A stretch of DNA of 64,000 nt from the NCBI GenBank assembly GCA_947095585.1, contig OX352761.1:79797267-79861266 (forward strand), in the 5' to 3' direction. This stretch comes from Nephrocerus scutellatus. Taxonomy: Eukaryota > Arthropoda > Insecta > Diptera > Pipunculidae. The first letter of the stretch is position 1, and each line of letters opens with the position of its first letter. This document shows, in pieces, positions 11,271-20,896 of this stretch. Below the pieces are notes generated by a model. That model worked only from the letters and a program-made list of their open reading frames with translations. It ran no database searches and had not been told where the DNA came from. The position numbers were made by a program, and so were the translations under genes.

Positions 11271-12791
11271 TGTGCCTTTTGCACCTGCCAAGCTACAGTC
11301 CAAATTTTGGACTTTTCAAATTCACAAATAATAACCTTTCACATAGGACAGACGAAAATACAAGACGAAAACTTTAAACTTATACACGCCATCGACCTAG
11401 GACAGTACGACCAATTTATATCCGGAATAACCCCAATCCTTGATCTTCAATCAACCCATAACCATACAATATTCCCTTTGCTATCACATGAGCTGAAACA
11501 AATTCGAAATCTTTTGCGTAACTTGAGACCGCGTATTACAAAACGTTCAATAAATTTCATTGGAAGTGCGTGGAAATGGATGGCTGGCAATCCAGACCAT
11601 GATGACTTCGTCACCATAAAAGAAAAAATTACAGATGTTTTAAGAAATAACAACAGGCAAGTTATAATAAACCAATTATATAATGAAAGAATGAATAATA
11701 TCACTAGAGTTCAAAACGAGATACAAAAATTACTAAAAGAAGACAATAAACTAAACTTTGAAATCATAACGAACATTCAATATAAAATTAAACTAGTTAA
11801 AGAAGAATTAGAAAATATCAATTATGCCATTCATTGGGCTAAGTTAGGTATGATAAATTCATTTATTTTATCAAAAAACGAAATAAAACTTGTTACAGAC
11901 ATTATTAATAAACAAAAGCTACCATACAATTCAATAGAGGAAGCTTTGGACTTCTCACAAATAAAGGTTATAAGCAAAAGCTCAGCCTTACTCTATATCA
12001 TACATATTCCATTAACAACAAACAAAACCTATGACAGTCTTCTAATCAAACCAATAAAAAGGAACAATATTGTACCAGAAATTTTATTTAATGTAATCCT
12101 AAGATACAATGAAGAAATGTATGGAACAATACAAAAATGTAAAAATTATAACTCCTTATCAATTTGTAATTCTAAAGACATTATAGATATAAGAAACGAA
12201 ACATGTATTCCTAGCTTGCTTATCAGTCTATCAGCTTCATGCAACACCGTCAACAGTCAGCATATCCCAACAATAGATGAAATCTCAACAGGCGTTCTAT
12301 TACTAAACCAGTTTATCGGAATCATACAATTTGGAAACACTACCCACACATTCAATGGCACATTCCTAATAAAATTCCACAACACCACCGTAACCGTCAA
12401 TGGAAGATCGTTCATTTCCAGAGAAGCATCAATGGTAAAAGCATTACCGGCAGTACTACAACCAAGCCCTAGAGAAAAGGAGTACAGAGAGCTACTATCG
12501 CTAGAGATGATGAAAGACCTTCACATTAACAACACAAACAAACTCCGATTGCTACAAACAGAGAACGATATACATCAAGTAACCACCTACGGCCTCATCT
12601 CCTGCTTCGGAATATTAGCCACAATAGCCGTAATCTGCAAGTCTCTTCCTAAAAGAAATAGTACTAAGGTCACCATCCAAATCCCTGAAGAAAAGATCCG
12701 CGAAGAACACCACGAACCAGAAATAGCTACACCAACCATCGCGCCCCCTGAGATGCCTCATCAGAGTTTTAATAACATCCCATATTTTTAG
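11271..12791 (+). CDS. env: Errantivirus envelope-like protein, frame open
   Basis: An uninterrupted frame runs from a splice-acceptor-like TTTTCTTTTCAG ending at 11270 to TAG at 12789-12791, about 500 residues. There is no ATG at the front. Errantivirus Env is made from a spliced mRNA, and the frame is open straight from the acceptor, so the start codon presumably lies in an upstream exon. It shows the fusion-region motif INFIGSAWKWMAGNPDHDD, preceded by a basic TKR that is a weak cleavage site, long charged helical stretches, paired cysteines in the ectodomain, one membrane segment about 50 residues from the C-terminus (YGLISCFGILATIAVIC), and a polar tail. In the family this protein mediates membrane fusion and cell-to-cell spread. 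Here pol is dead, so only expression from other copies' machinery could mobilise it. Confidence 0.85.
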   Translation, partial: CAFCTCQATVQILDFSNSQIITFHIGQTKIQDENFKLIHAIDLGQYDQFISGITPILDLQSTHNHTIFPLLSHELKQIRNLLRNLRPRITKRSINFIGSAWKWMAGNPDHDDFVTIKEKITDVLRNNNRQVIINQLYNERMNNITRVQNEIQKLLKEDNKLNFEIITNIQYKIKLVKEELENINYAIHWAKLGMINSFILSKNEIKLVTDIINKQKLPYNSIEEALDFSQIKVISKSSALLYIIHIPLTTNKTYDSLLIKPIKRNNIVPEILFNVILRYNEEMYGTIQKCKNYNSLSICNSKDIIDIRNETCIPSLLISLSASCNTVNSQHIPTIDEISTGVLLLNQFIGIIQFGNTTHTFNGTFLIKFHNTTVTVNGRSFISREASMVKALPAVLQPSPREKEYRELLSLEMMKDLHINNTNKLRLLQTENDIHQVTTYGLISCFGILATIAVICKSLPKRNSTKVTIQIPEEKIREEHHEPEIATPTIAPPEMPHQSFNNIPYF

Positions 12792-12812
12792 CGATTGAGG
12801 ACAATCGTATTT

Positions 12813-12823
12813 AAGAGGGGAAG
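12813..12823 (+). promoter_or_regulatory. Errantivirus polypurine tract
   Basis: AAGAGGGGAAG lies immediately before the 3' LTR and would prime plus-strand DNA synthesis. Confidence 0.8.
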
Positions 12824-13093
12824 ACTTAACACCAGCAGACGGTGTGGACGACACCTGCATGCACGAACACCAAATAGAACGGAAATGCTGACCAAGCGTC
12901 TGGCGCATCGAGCACCCATCAGAATTAACAAATCATTCTCACGATAGCGAATGACAAAAAAGCTGAATTAGGGAATTAGGGTATAAATATAAGTTATTGA
13001 ATTTTTTTTAGTCAATAAGAAAAATATCATTGAATAAAGCAAAATAAAGCCTTTAATTTTTTTTATACTATTCTTGTAGTGATTTAATTAACT
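12824..13093 (+). repeat. Errantivirus 3' LTR
   Basis: 270 bp, starting ACTTAACACC and ending TTAATTAACT, aligned along its whole length with 5995-6268. About a dozen substitutions and a short indel near the AATAAAGC stretch are visible by eye. It is followed by TATA, the target duplication. Confidence 0.92.
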
Positions 13094-13097
13094 TATA

Positions 13098-13420
13098 TAG
13101 TAGCCAGATCCGAGGGAATAAACTATTTCTTGAACCGGGCTAGAAAACCTAAACATTTCATATCATTTTTGGCGAGGTAAATATGTGGTCATTCCAACGA
13201 AGCTTGTCGTTAACGCATATACCGAGAATTGCGAGATTTTCCTCAGTTTTCAGTTTTCTCGATGCAAGTGCCATTCATGGATAATGGCTTGGGATTTAGG
13301 ATTTGCTTAGACGGTAGGAGAGAGCATTGGGTTTTGGGAGCGTTAAATTCTACTCGATTGATTTCTCCCCATTGTATTATGCTGTCTAGGTCAGAATTTA
13401 ATGTGTCTCGATCACTCCAA
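13098..13420 (-). pseudogene. LINE-B fragment, right part of the split copy
   Basis: It resumes LINE-B at TAGTAGCCAGATC and continues through TCATTCCAACGAAGCTTGTCG, GATGCAAGTGCCATTCATGG and GATTGATTTCTCCCC, colinear with 20418-20670 in the array. It encodes, antisense, the stretch containing the NDKLRWNDH-like motif. It carries insertions near 13160 and 13230 relative to the array copies. Confidence 0.85.
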
Positions 13421-13429
13421 CAAACTTAC

Positions 13430-13690
13430 ACTCCAAAAACTATACAAAAAATTTTGTCCATCGGAGATACACATGTATATAAAATTTGATGAAAATCGGG
13501 TTAAATTTTTTGAAAAATTTTAATGGGGCCCCACGACCCCGGCCACCAAAATTTTTCAAAAAGTGTTGTCCATCGGAGATACACACGTATATAAAATTTA
13601 AAAGCCGCCCCACCCTCGACCTCGTGGCCCGAGGGGCTTCAAATTTGAATAGAAGGTGTTGTTTCCGAAAATACACATTTCAATAAAATC
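13430..13690. repeat. Dispersed satellite, inverted copy, about two units
   Basis: TTGTCCATCGGAGATACACA occurs with the GTCCATC marker at 13456 and 13568, 112 bases apart, followed by TATATAAAATTTGATGAAAA and GGGGCCCCACGACC. This is the 4815-5640 satellite in the opposite orientation. Confidence 0.8.
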
Positions 13691-13699
13691 GGACTTTGG

Positions 13700-13845
13700 G
13701 AAGTGGGTTAAAAATTTATCGCAAGATTCCACGACAGACTGCCGACCAACATACGTACCACGGGCAAGTGTAGTTAATATAGAGAATTTAAAAATGAGGA
13801 AGATAGTCGGGGACAAAACAGAGCCCTGGGGAACGCCAGATTTAT
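13700..13845 (-). pseudogene. LINE-B RT scrap
   Basis: On the minus strand 13770-13845 reads SGVPQGSVLSPTIFLIF, the conserved RT motif before the catalytic box, as in the array units. It is cut at about 13845, where plus-strand RT sequence of another LINE begins. Confidence 0.7.
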
Positions 13846-14945
13846 GCAATGAACTATCTGGATTCGAATGTTCTTTTATCCGATGTGCAGTATGGATTTC
13901 GTAAAAATCGCTCTTCATGTGAACTAATGACGTGCATGACTCATTGTTTGGAGCGAAGCATTGAAAACCTAGGTGAATCAAGCGTTGTTTCCTTAGATAT
14001 TGCTAAAGCTTTAGATAGAGTATGGCATGATTGTCTTATTAATAAGATTCGTGCGCTGAACTTACACTCCTCTCTCATTACATGGAATGAGAATTATTTA
14101 TGGAACCGTAAAATAAAAGTTGTATTAAATGGTATATCTTCAGATTCACATCAACGACCTGTTGTCTTCTACAACCTCTGATATCCACTCATTTGCTGAT
14201 GATACAACACTATCGGCTTCCATTGAGTTCGTCAATCCAAAAGAATGCAATTCTCGCTTGAATGGTTCGCGTGAATTAATGAATTTGACTATTCTGTCTA
14301 ATATTCAAATCATTCTTGATTGGGGCATTTCTAACAGAGTAGAATTTAACTCAAATAAATTCCAGGTACCCCTATTGCGAGATCTGATTCACTTAAGTTG
14401 TTAGGTTTAAAAGTATCAAATGATCTTCCTGGAAAGAACATATTTATGAAATTTCAAAAAGAGCTAGCCAATGTTAAGCCTTCATAAGACGTTGTAACTT
14501 CTACTTCACTCCCTCTAAAGTATTAAGATTATATATATCTTATGTTAGACCAATTTTAGAATTTAATTCATATATGTGGGGCGGGGCTCCAAGATCGCAT
14601 TTGGTTCATCTTGATGGTGTTCAGAATAGAGTTATCCGTTTGGTAAACGATGTAACCAATACTTCGTCTCTTGATACTTTGGAGCACAGACGAAATGTAG
14701 GAGTTTTATCTGTTTTCTATAAATTTTACAACGGTAAATGTTCTTTAGAAACCCGTTCTCTAGTTCCAGGGCCTTTTCTCAGTAACGTAAACACTCGTTT
14801 AAGGTGCAATCAACATAGATTTGCCTTAAAACCTTTTTCATGCAGAACCCAACACTTTAAATCCTCGTTTTTTCCGAGAGTCTCTTCGATTGGTCGAGCA
14901 CGTGTTTCCCGAATCTTATAATCTGCAGGCGTTCAAATTAGCCGT
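13845..14945 (+). pseudogene. LINE-C reverse transcriptase, plus strand, internally deleted
   Basis: The plus strand encodes LLSDVQYGFRKNRSSCELMT, then VVSLDIAKALDRVWHDCLIN (RT motif with the first catalytic aspartate). After a gap that removes the expected GVPQGS motif it continues INDLLSSTTSDIHSFADDTT with an intact FADD box. Downstream are ILDWGISNRVEFNSNK, the LDGVQNRVIRLVND stretch and a C-terminal CRTQHFKSSFFPR region (14574-14921). Sequence and motif order are related to LINE-B (same Jockey/CR1-like group) but diverged. Frameshifts occur near 14140 and 14380. The N-terminal half of ORF2 and the endonuclease are absent, so the copy is 5'-truncated. Confidence 0.8.
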
Positions 14946-14977
14946 TAACAACTTCTTGAAGAATGATGGATAAGATA

Positions 14978-15067
14978 AAGTATTCATAAGTTGTTTCTTA
15001 ATATATATAAAAAAAAAAGAAGAAGTATTCATAAGTTGTTTCTTAATATATATAAACAAAAAAAATA
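14978..15067 (+). repeat. 45 bp tandem duplication after LINE-C
   Basis: AAGTATTCATAAGTTGTTTC followed by TTAATATATATAAA and an A-rich run begins at 14978 and again at 15023. It may be the duplicated 3' end and A-tail of LINE-C. Confidence 0.75.
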
Positions 15068-15345
15068 ATAATTTAGCATCAGTATTTTTTAAATTATTTT
15101 TATAATTTGTAATATTTTCTTGGTCAAGGTTTTTTGTAGTTTTCCCTGACCATGATTCATTGATAAAAGTATTTGGACTCACGTCGTTCTAAATTCGTGT
15201 TCGTTTTTCGTATTGCTTTTCAAATGAATCAGGGAAAATAAATTGAAACCGGCTACAAACGTGAGGAATGTGGTATATTCGATTTTTATTTTATTTTGAA
15301 TTTAATAAAGGGCTTAGCCGAACTTATTGCCGTGACGTAAGTCAT
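15068..15345. other. No gene recognised
   Basis: AT-rich sequence with no coding motif. A short inverted pair, CTTATTGCC near 15328 and GGCAATAAG near 15363, is present just beside the next LINE-B fragment. Confidence 0.4.
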
Positions 15346-15800
15346 TCATGGAGTCCTCCCTTGGCAATAAGTCTCTATATTAAAAAAAAAATAAAAATTA
15401 TTTTGAATGAAACCATCCAAAACAACTTGCATTGAGCGGTCCAAAAAATAGCTTCTAATCCAATGAAGCAGTTTTTCATCGACTCCACAAGCACACATTT
15501 TAGAAAAAAAAAAGCTTGATGCTAAACTGTCAAATGCCTTAAAAATATCGAGTGCAACAGCTTTGCTTTCTCCAAATTGATGCAAAGACCGGTGCCACTG
15601 TTCGGTGAGATATATCATCAAATCACCAGTAGAACGTTGCCCACGAAATCCATACTGCCGGTCACTAAGGATTTCGTTGGTTTCAAGATATTTCTTGAGC
15701 TGAAAAATGATCAGCGTTTCAATGGCCTTGGAAAGAATGGATGTAAGTGCTATGTGTCGATGGGTCGGTACAAAGAAAGAGACGACGGCTCGCCTTTTTT
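15346..15800 (-). pseudogene. LINE-B RT fragment
   Basis: The minus strand encodes YLETNEILSDRQYGFRGQRS, STGDLMIYLTEQWHRSLHQF, ESKAVALDIFKAFDSLASSF and LHWIRSYFLDRSMQVVLDGF. This is the RT finger and palm region, including the aspartate of the LDIFKAFD motif, which the long array units have lost. Upstream sequence near 15780 (the RYKERDDGS antisense region) is degenerate. It abuts a Helitron scrap at about 15810. Confidence 0.8.
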
Positions 15801-15809
15801 AGGTAATTG

Positions 15810-15975
15810 TAAAATTGGATACTCGCAGCTTAAGTTCATACATATCAACGGCGAATTGATGAAACAATATGCGGCATTTCAATATGTGATTGTCCTCGTT
15901 TCGACGAATCATCAAACGGTAGGCAAAAAATGCATCGAAGCTTCGAACTTGTCGAGTTGTAGGGGCTAAGTAAGG
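15810..15975 (-). pseudogene. Helitron helicase-like N-domain scrap
   Basis: On the minus strand the peptide FFAYRLMIRRNEDNHILKCR followed by ILFHQFAVDMYELK closely follows the conserved Helitron-like N-terminal block (Y/HRLMIR-NE--ILKCR-LFHQ--VDMY). Only about 50 residues remain. No Helitron termini were identified. Confidence 0.7.
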
Positions 15976-16205
15976 CCACATCAGTGCTAGGATTGTGGAT
16001 CTCATGGCCCTTCTGCTGCTAGTAACCTTGTAGGCGCATCTGGTGCATGTTCGCGACAAAGCACTCTATTTAGATCGTCGTACAAAATTCGGCGAAATGC
16101 GGTTCGGACACTGAAGGCCCTCGTAGCAATGGCACAAACCAATAGAACACTGAAGCAGGTCGCCATGATAAAATGGGCCCAACCCTTATGATAAACACGA
16201 GAAAC
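15976..16205. other. No gene recognised
   Basis: Short stretch between the Helitron scrap and LINE-A. No motif was recognised on either strand. Confidence 0.35.
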
Positions 16206-17590
16206 GGACGATCGATGACTTTATGTCTAAGCGCAAGAGGTCGGTGGAGGAAACCGCTTCGGTTTCAAAAACACCTAAAGTGTTGTAACACCAGCACACT
16301 CAGACACTCAACCGTTTCCTTCAGCGATGTCCTTTAGAAGAAAATCGTAGTCGCAGTGATGAATCGCAGCGATACTGACGAAACTATCTCTCCTGAAGCT
16401 AAAGCTCTCTGGCTGCTTCTTGACTTTTAGGAAGGTGCATCGAGGACCACCTCCTATCACTCGCGATGGCGGCTGGCATCAAGGTCGTATTAAGCTAATC
16501 GCGTGTGATGACTTGAGATCCCGCGTTCTCTATAAACATGCCATAGCAGTCTAGGAGAGGTTTGGCCGGGCGCTAAGCTTGAGCTCGTTGCGAGGGAGAA
16601 TATCCCAAGCCGACCGAGAACTTCCACCTGGATCCCTACTGAACCCTCCTCTGCGGATGAAATACTCCAGGTTATAAAAATTAGCAATGCGACTCACGAA
16701 TGGAAAGTCGCCAAGTTGGAGGAGCAAAGGGGTTCCTACAGATCCGCGGCAGAACACTTCATAAAACCCCCTCCGCCGCACTGGACTTCTATTCAACCTT
16801 ACCAATCGACTTTTTCAGCAGGCAAGTAGCTGCTAGCTCGGCAATTCTCCTCAGCGCTATCTCCCAGTGGCATAGAATTGAAATCGGTACCTCCTCTATC
16901 TTGAATTTAGTCAGGATCCCAGATAACATATACTACACTACTCCGCAACTTCATTTCAACAAAAACTTACACGTCCCCTGCAGATCATGCTGCGAAGAAG
17001 ATGCTTACCTAGAAAATAAACACATACATTTTTACACAGACGCATCGAAAACTGATGAGGGAGTTGGCGGAAGTGTTTTCTTAAAAAAGCTAAGTCTTAG
17101 CCTCTCTTTCTGTCTTCCTAATCACTGTAGTTTTTTCCAGGCTGAAATAATGGCGATCAGTGAAGCCTTCTTTTGGCTGAAGAGTAACTTCATATCCGCT
17201 AAGGATATCCGTATATTCTCGGATAGCCAAGCTGCACTGAAATCCTTGGAATCAGTCTCTACAAATTCAATTCTAGCCCTTAACTGCCGATCAGCTCTTA
17301 TGGAGATGGCGGATCAGTTCAATAACCACCTACACACTACATCTTACCTGATATGGTTCACTAGGCATACCAATCGCTACATGCAAACTCATATTAAAGC
17401 GGGATGCTAATGAAAAAACAGATCTGGCCAAAGCTGAATCCGAAACGCTCAAAGTGTTTGATCTCATATGGATGAGGTGAGGTGGAGACCATTCTCCATC
17501 TTCTCTGTACATGTCCAGCCATCTCCCAAAAACGTCAACTCCATAGTGAAGCTTTCTTCTACAGCGAAATTAATAATCTAATCCGGTTGT
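16206..17590 (+). pseudogene. LINE-A, plus strand, ORF1 joined to RNase H by a large deletion
   Basis: The plus strand starts with MSKRKRSVEETASVSKTPKV (near 16223). Across frame changes it then gives IVVAVMNRSDTDETISPE and the ORF1 domain with PRTSTWIPTEPSSADEIL and THEWKVAKLEEQRG (16590-16735), the counterpart of 3614-3880. It passes without endonuclease or RT into an RNase H domain at 16700-17410: HIHFYTDASKTDEG, QAEIMAISEAFFWL and IRIFSDSQAALKSLE. A C-terminal ETILHLLCTCPAISQKRQL (17482-17540) follows, typical after RNase H in I/Loa-like LINEs. About the middle two thirds of the element is missing, so it is an internally deleted copy. Confidence 0.78.
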
Positions 17591-17745
17591 GGTTTGTTCT
17601 TTCGGTTTCGCCAACTCGGTTTGATGTAAATACAACTCGGTCGTCTGTTCAACTCGGTTTTTCAATGCAGTTTTGGCATTACATTTTTTGGTTCGTTCTT
17701 TCGGTTTCGCCAACTCGGTTTGATGCAAATACAACTCGGGTTTAA
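17588..17745 (+). repeat. 99 bp direct repeat rich in AACTCGGTTT
   Basis: GTTCTTTCGGTTTCGCCAAC followed by TCGGTTTGATG-AAATACAAC occurs at 17596 and 17695. Further AACTCGGTTT copies lie between and after (17651, 17731-17775). Confidence 0.8.
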
Positions 17746-18146
17746 CTCGGTTTGGCAATAACTCGGTTTGAACCGGTTTATGAACTCGAGTTGACACATC
17801 ACTAGTACAAAACACAGCACAGAAAGCAGAGCAGCGAACAGTGCAGCACACAGTCAACGCATTCGCTCGACCGTTTTTCCGCCGACTTTAGTTATTCAGT
17901 TACAAAATTGGTCGCCAAGAAAGGCCATTTTTTAAACGGGATAACATATAGCATATGTTCACCCTGAAAGTCCATTCTAAAAATTGGGGAAAGAATTTTT
18001 GAAATCGGTATAGTATTTTCGAATATTACCTCTTACACACAAACCAACATTACCTATTTATAATATTAGTATAGATTTGCAAAATTAAAACAGTTCCATT
18101 AAACATTTGCATGGGAAAAAGTCTATTACTCAACTGTTAACTCCAT
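17746..18146. other. No gene; transposon-tail-like ATAATATTAGTATAGAT
   Basis: AT-rich sequence just downstream (in minus orientation) of the gypsy pol stop, where a gypsy 3' region or LTR would be expected. At about 18058-18075 it has ATAATATTAGTATAGAT, a tail seen on some arthropod transposons. I could not delimit an LTR. Confidence 0.35.
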
Positions 18147-19871
18147 TCATACAATCGGCCATCCTGTATTCGCTCGGTCTCCGGCGATTCTTAATCCTCC
18201 ACTTTGTCGTTGATACCAATCTTTCATATTGTCGGCACTTGTTACTGTTTGCCGTGGCCCCTCACCATCTGCAACTTTTTGAATGGTATATCAATTATGA
18301 CGACCAACTCTGAAGTCCAAGGAATTTGGGACAGCTTTTGACAAACACCGAACTGGGTTTTTTTAATTTCTACTAAATCACCGACCTTGTATGATTTTGG
18401 CGCTTTTTTTTGTTGTAGGTGTTTCTCTTTTCCTACTGGATTTTCTCAATTTTTTCTTTTGCCTCGAAACGTAATTGGTCCCGCTCTCCATCAAATACGT
18501 TTTAATTTTCTAATTCAATCATCTTACTTACTGGTATGTTTATGTTTTTTTTTTAACCCCGAACATAACCTCGAACCGCATTCTCTGAATTACCCGCTGA
18601 AAACAAACTACTGTTTATTGTCTGTTGAACATACGGTACATGTTTATACCAATTTGAAGGTTCATCTATTGCCATCTTAGTTAGTACGTTTTGAATGTTG
18701 TGGTTCAGGCGCTCTACCTAGCCATGGCCGCGAGGAACTCCTGTGGTAACTAACACATGTTAAATTTCTTCATCTTCACAATATTTTTTGAGCTCGCCTG
18801 AGGTAAATGCTGTTCCATGATCTGTGATTAGGATTGCCAAAGTATGCTTGTTGATGTTGATTTTTGTAAGACCTAGGCTGATGATAGGGTTTTTGCGGGA
18901 TATAGCCAAACATATTTAGAAAATCCGTCTATAACCGAAAATTTATATATCTGTTCTGCTTTGCTGTAAGATCCATTGGTCCTATATAATATACATGGAA
19001 AGTCTGCAGCGGCTTGTCACTTTTGTCAAGAGGTTCCAAGAAACCTTCTTGTTTACCAGATTTTTTGTTTCTCAAAATGCATTTTTTACATTTAGGTACT
19101 ACGCTTTTTCAGCACGAAAGTGACCTTCATCATGTTTTCTTTGAATTATTTGATTTTCCACATTTTTTGGGACTACCACCAATGTCCGTCCATCTTGTTG
19201 TTTGCATATGATATCAGCTTTTTTATAAAATTTTTGTAGCTTTTAGTTCTTTGAATTTCTCTTATAGCTTCTAACCACTGATCATCATGTTGTGCCTGTT
19301 TAATACTTGCCAACACATTATCGTCAATCGGAAAAATTGTGAAGCATCTGCTGAGGGAGTCAACGTGACGAAAAGGTTTATTTTTTATGTTGTATGCCAA
19401 AATGATATTTTTGAAAATATAATACCCATCTGGCTGCAGGCAAATCATTTTTCTTCATTGTGCTTACTAACGCTTGACAATCTGCTAGTAGTTTCAAATG
19501 GATATCTAGTAGATAAATTCGAAATTTCATTAATGCAATATAAACGGCCTTCACTTTTAAATAATAGCTATGCATTTTCTCTTCGTTTGGTGATGTTTTT
19601 TGGCTCATGTAGTACACCGGAAGTAGTATAGAGCCAAAGTCTTTCTTTTGCATCCGTATGAAACTCTGCTAGAGCATTCTGACTACAGATTTGAAGACAG
19701 TTGAATCCGTCAAAATTTCTTTCAATCTTAGAAACGCGGTTCTCTGCTCCAGACCAAAATGAAATGTAATTTCTTTTCGAAGCAAATCTGTATACATTTT
19801 CGAAAGTACCGTGTTAGTCCTAAAAACGACTGAACATTCTGAATATTTTTTGGTTCAGGAAATGTTGTAAG
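18147..19871 (-). pseudogene. Ty3/gypsy pol 3' part: end of RT, RNase H, integrase (native left flank plus unit 1)
   Basis: Minus-strand domains in order: RT end LTTFPEPKNIQNVQSFLGL (19800-19870); RNase H at 19378-19653 (LPVYYMSQKTSPNEEKMHSY, then LKLLADCQALVSTMKKNDLP); HVDSLSRC spacer; integrase core with ITDHGTAFTSGELKK (about 18800) and the catalytic-glutamate motif reading GHG-stop-VERLNHNIQ, TAG at 18718-18720. The C-terminal KSYKVGDLVAIKKTQFG follows near 18370, and the tail EGPRQTVTSADNMKDW ends at the TGA at 18147-18149. The part below 18345 is outside the tandem array and gives the native end of pol. The stop beside the glutamate, together with frameshifts, kills the enzyme. The RT start and gag are missing; a LINE A-tail joins at 19871. 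Confidence 0.85.
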
Positions 19872-20896
19872 TTTTTTTTTTTATAATTCGCGCACGCTTC
19901 AAGGGGTTCGCACACTTATAATGCTCGGCTATATGCTTGGCACAGCGTGGGCGTTAAGGAAGAGGAGGAGAAAAGAGGAGATGTCTGTGAGCTTGTGTTT
20001 TAAATGCCTGTGGATCATAGTGATGTGGGAAGACAGGGCTTGGCAGAGCATTCCACATACGTGTTGTACGGCTGAAGAACGAATCCCTGAATTTAACAGT
20101 ACGTCCGAAGATGGGCTTGAGGGTGAACTGATGAGCATCTAGAGCGGCACAAGTATTGCAGTTATATTCAAGGGAGGTGGCATGCAGCTGGCTTTTTCTC
20201 TTGAGCACCGCTGGTAGAAGAAGCGACAAAACAGTGACAAGAAAGAAACGATCCTGCGGTGTTCGAGCGAATTTAATGATTTCGCTATATTTTCGTCACC
20301 GATAAGTTTTATCGCGCGGTTTTGTATTCTATCTAGCTGATGCAAAGTTGTCTTAGGCGCTACAGACCAGATATGGCAATTGTACTCAAGTTTAGGGCGA
20401 ATGAAAGCCTTGTAGATAGTAGCCAGATCAGAGGGAGTGAAATATTTCTTGCGCCGGGTTAAAATGGCGACGATAAATATGTGGTCATTCCAACGAAGCT
20501 TATCGTTAACGCACATACCAAGATTTTCAGTTTCCTCGATGCAAGTGCCATTCATGGATAATGGCATGGGATTTAGGCTTCGCTTGGACGACAGGAGACA
20601 GCATTGGGTTTTGGAAGCGTTAAATTCTACTCGATTGATTTCTCCCCATTGTATTATGCTGTCAAGGTATTATGCGTAGTTGTGTGAGTTCCACATGAGA
20701 GGTGGAGGGACCTTCCACAAACTTATATGAGAAGCTGAGAGTGCTGTCGTCAGCGAAAGAGTGAATTGGATTAGAAGTCATAGAAAAGAAATCATTAATA
20801 AAAATCAGAAAGAGTGTTGGGAACAGAACAGAGCCTTGGGGAACGCCAGCATTTATGTGGTGTATTTCAGACTTGAAACCGTCCAAAACAACTTGA
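18345..20896 (-). repeat. Array unit 1 (short)
   Basis: Gypsy part 18345-19871, LINE part 19872-20896. It carries the LASIKQ variant of the gypsy spacer seen in units 5-7. Unlike most units it reads GCCATGGCCGC at 18721, so the residue before the integrase stop differs. As the first unit it is the one joined to native gypsy sequence. Confidence 0.93.

Larger units (their letters stand above)
5995..13093 (+). mobile_element. Errantivirus-like Ty3/gypsy element, near full length, defective
   Basis: The element has two LTRs (5995-6268 and 12824-13093), a tRNA-Lys-type primer site, gag, pol (protease, RT, RNase H, integrase), env, and a purine tract before the 3' LTR. It is flanked by TATA at 5991-5994 and 13094-13097, a 4 bp target duplication. 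This fits the TATA preference known for gypsy/17.6/297-type errantiviruses. Removing it restores the interrupted LINE-B, CTTG-TATA-TAGTAGCC, against CTTGTAGATAGTAGCC in the array. The LTRs differ at about a dozen sites plus small indels, so it is an old insertion. gag and pol are broken; env is open. It lies opposite in orientation to most neighbouring elements. Confidence 0.93.
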
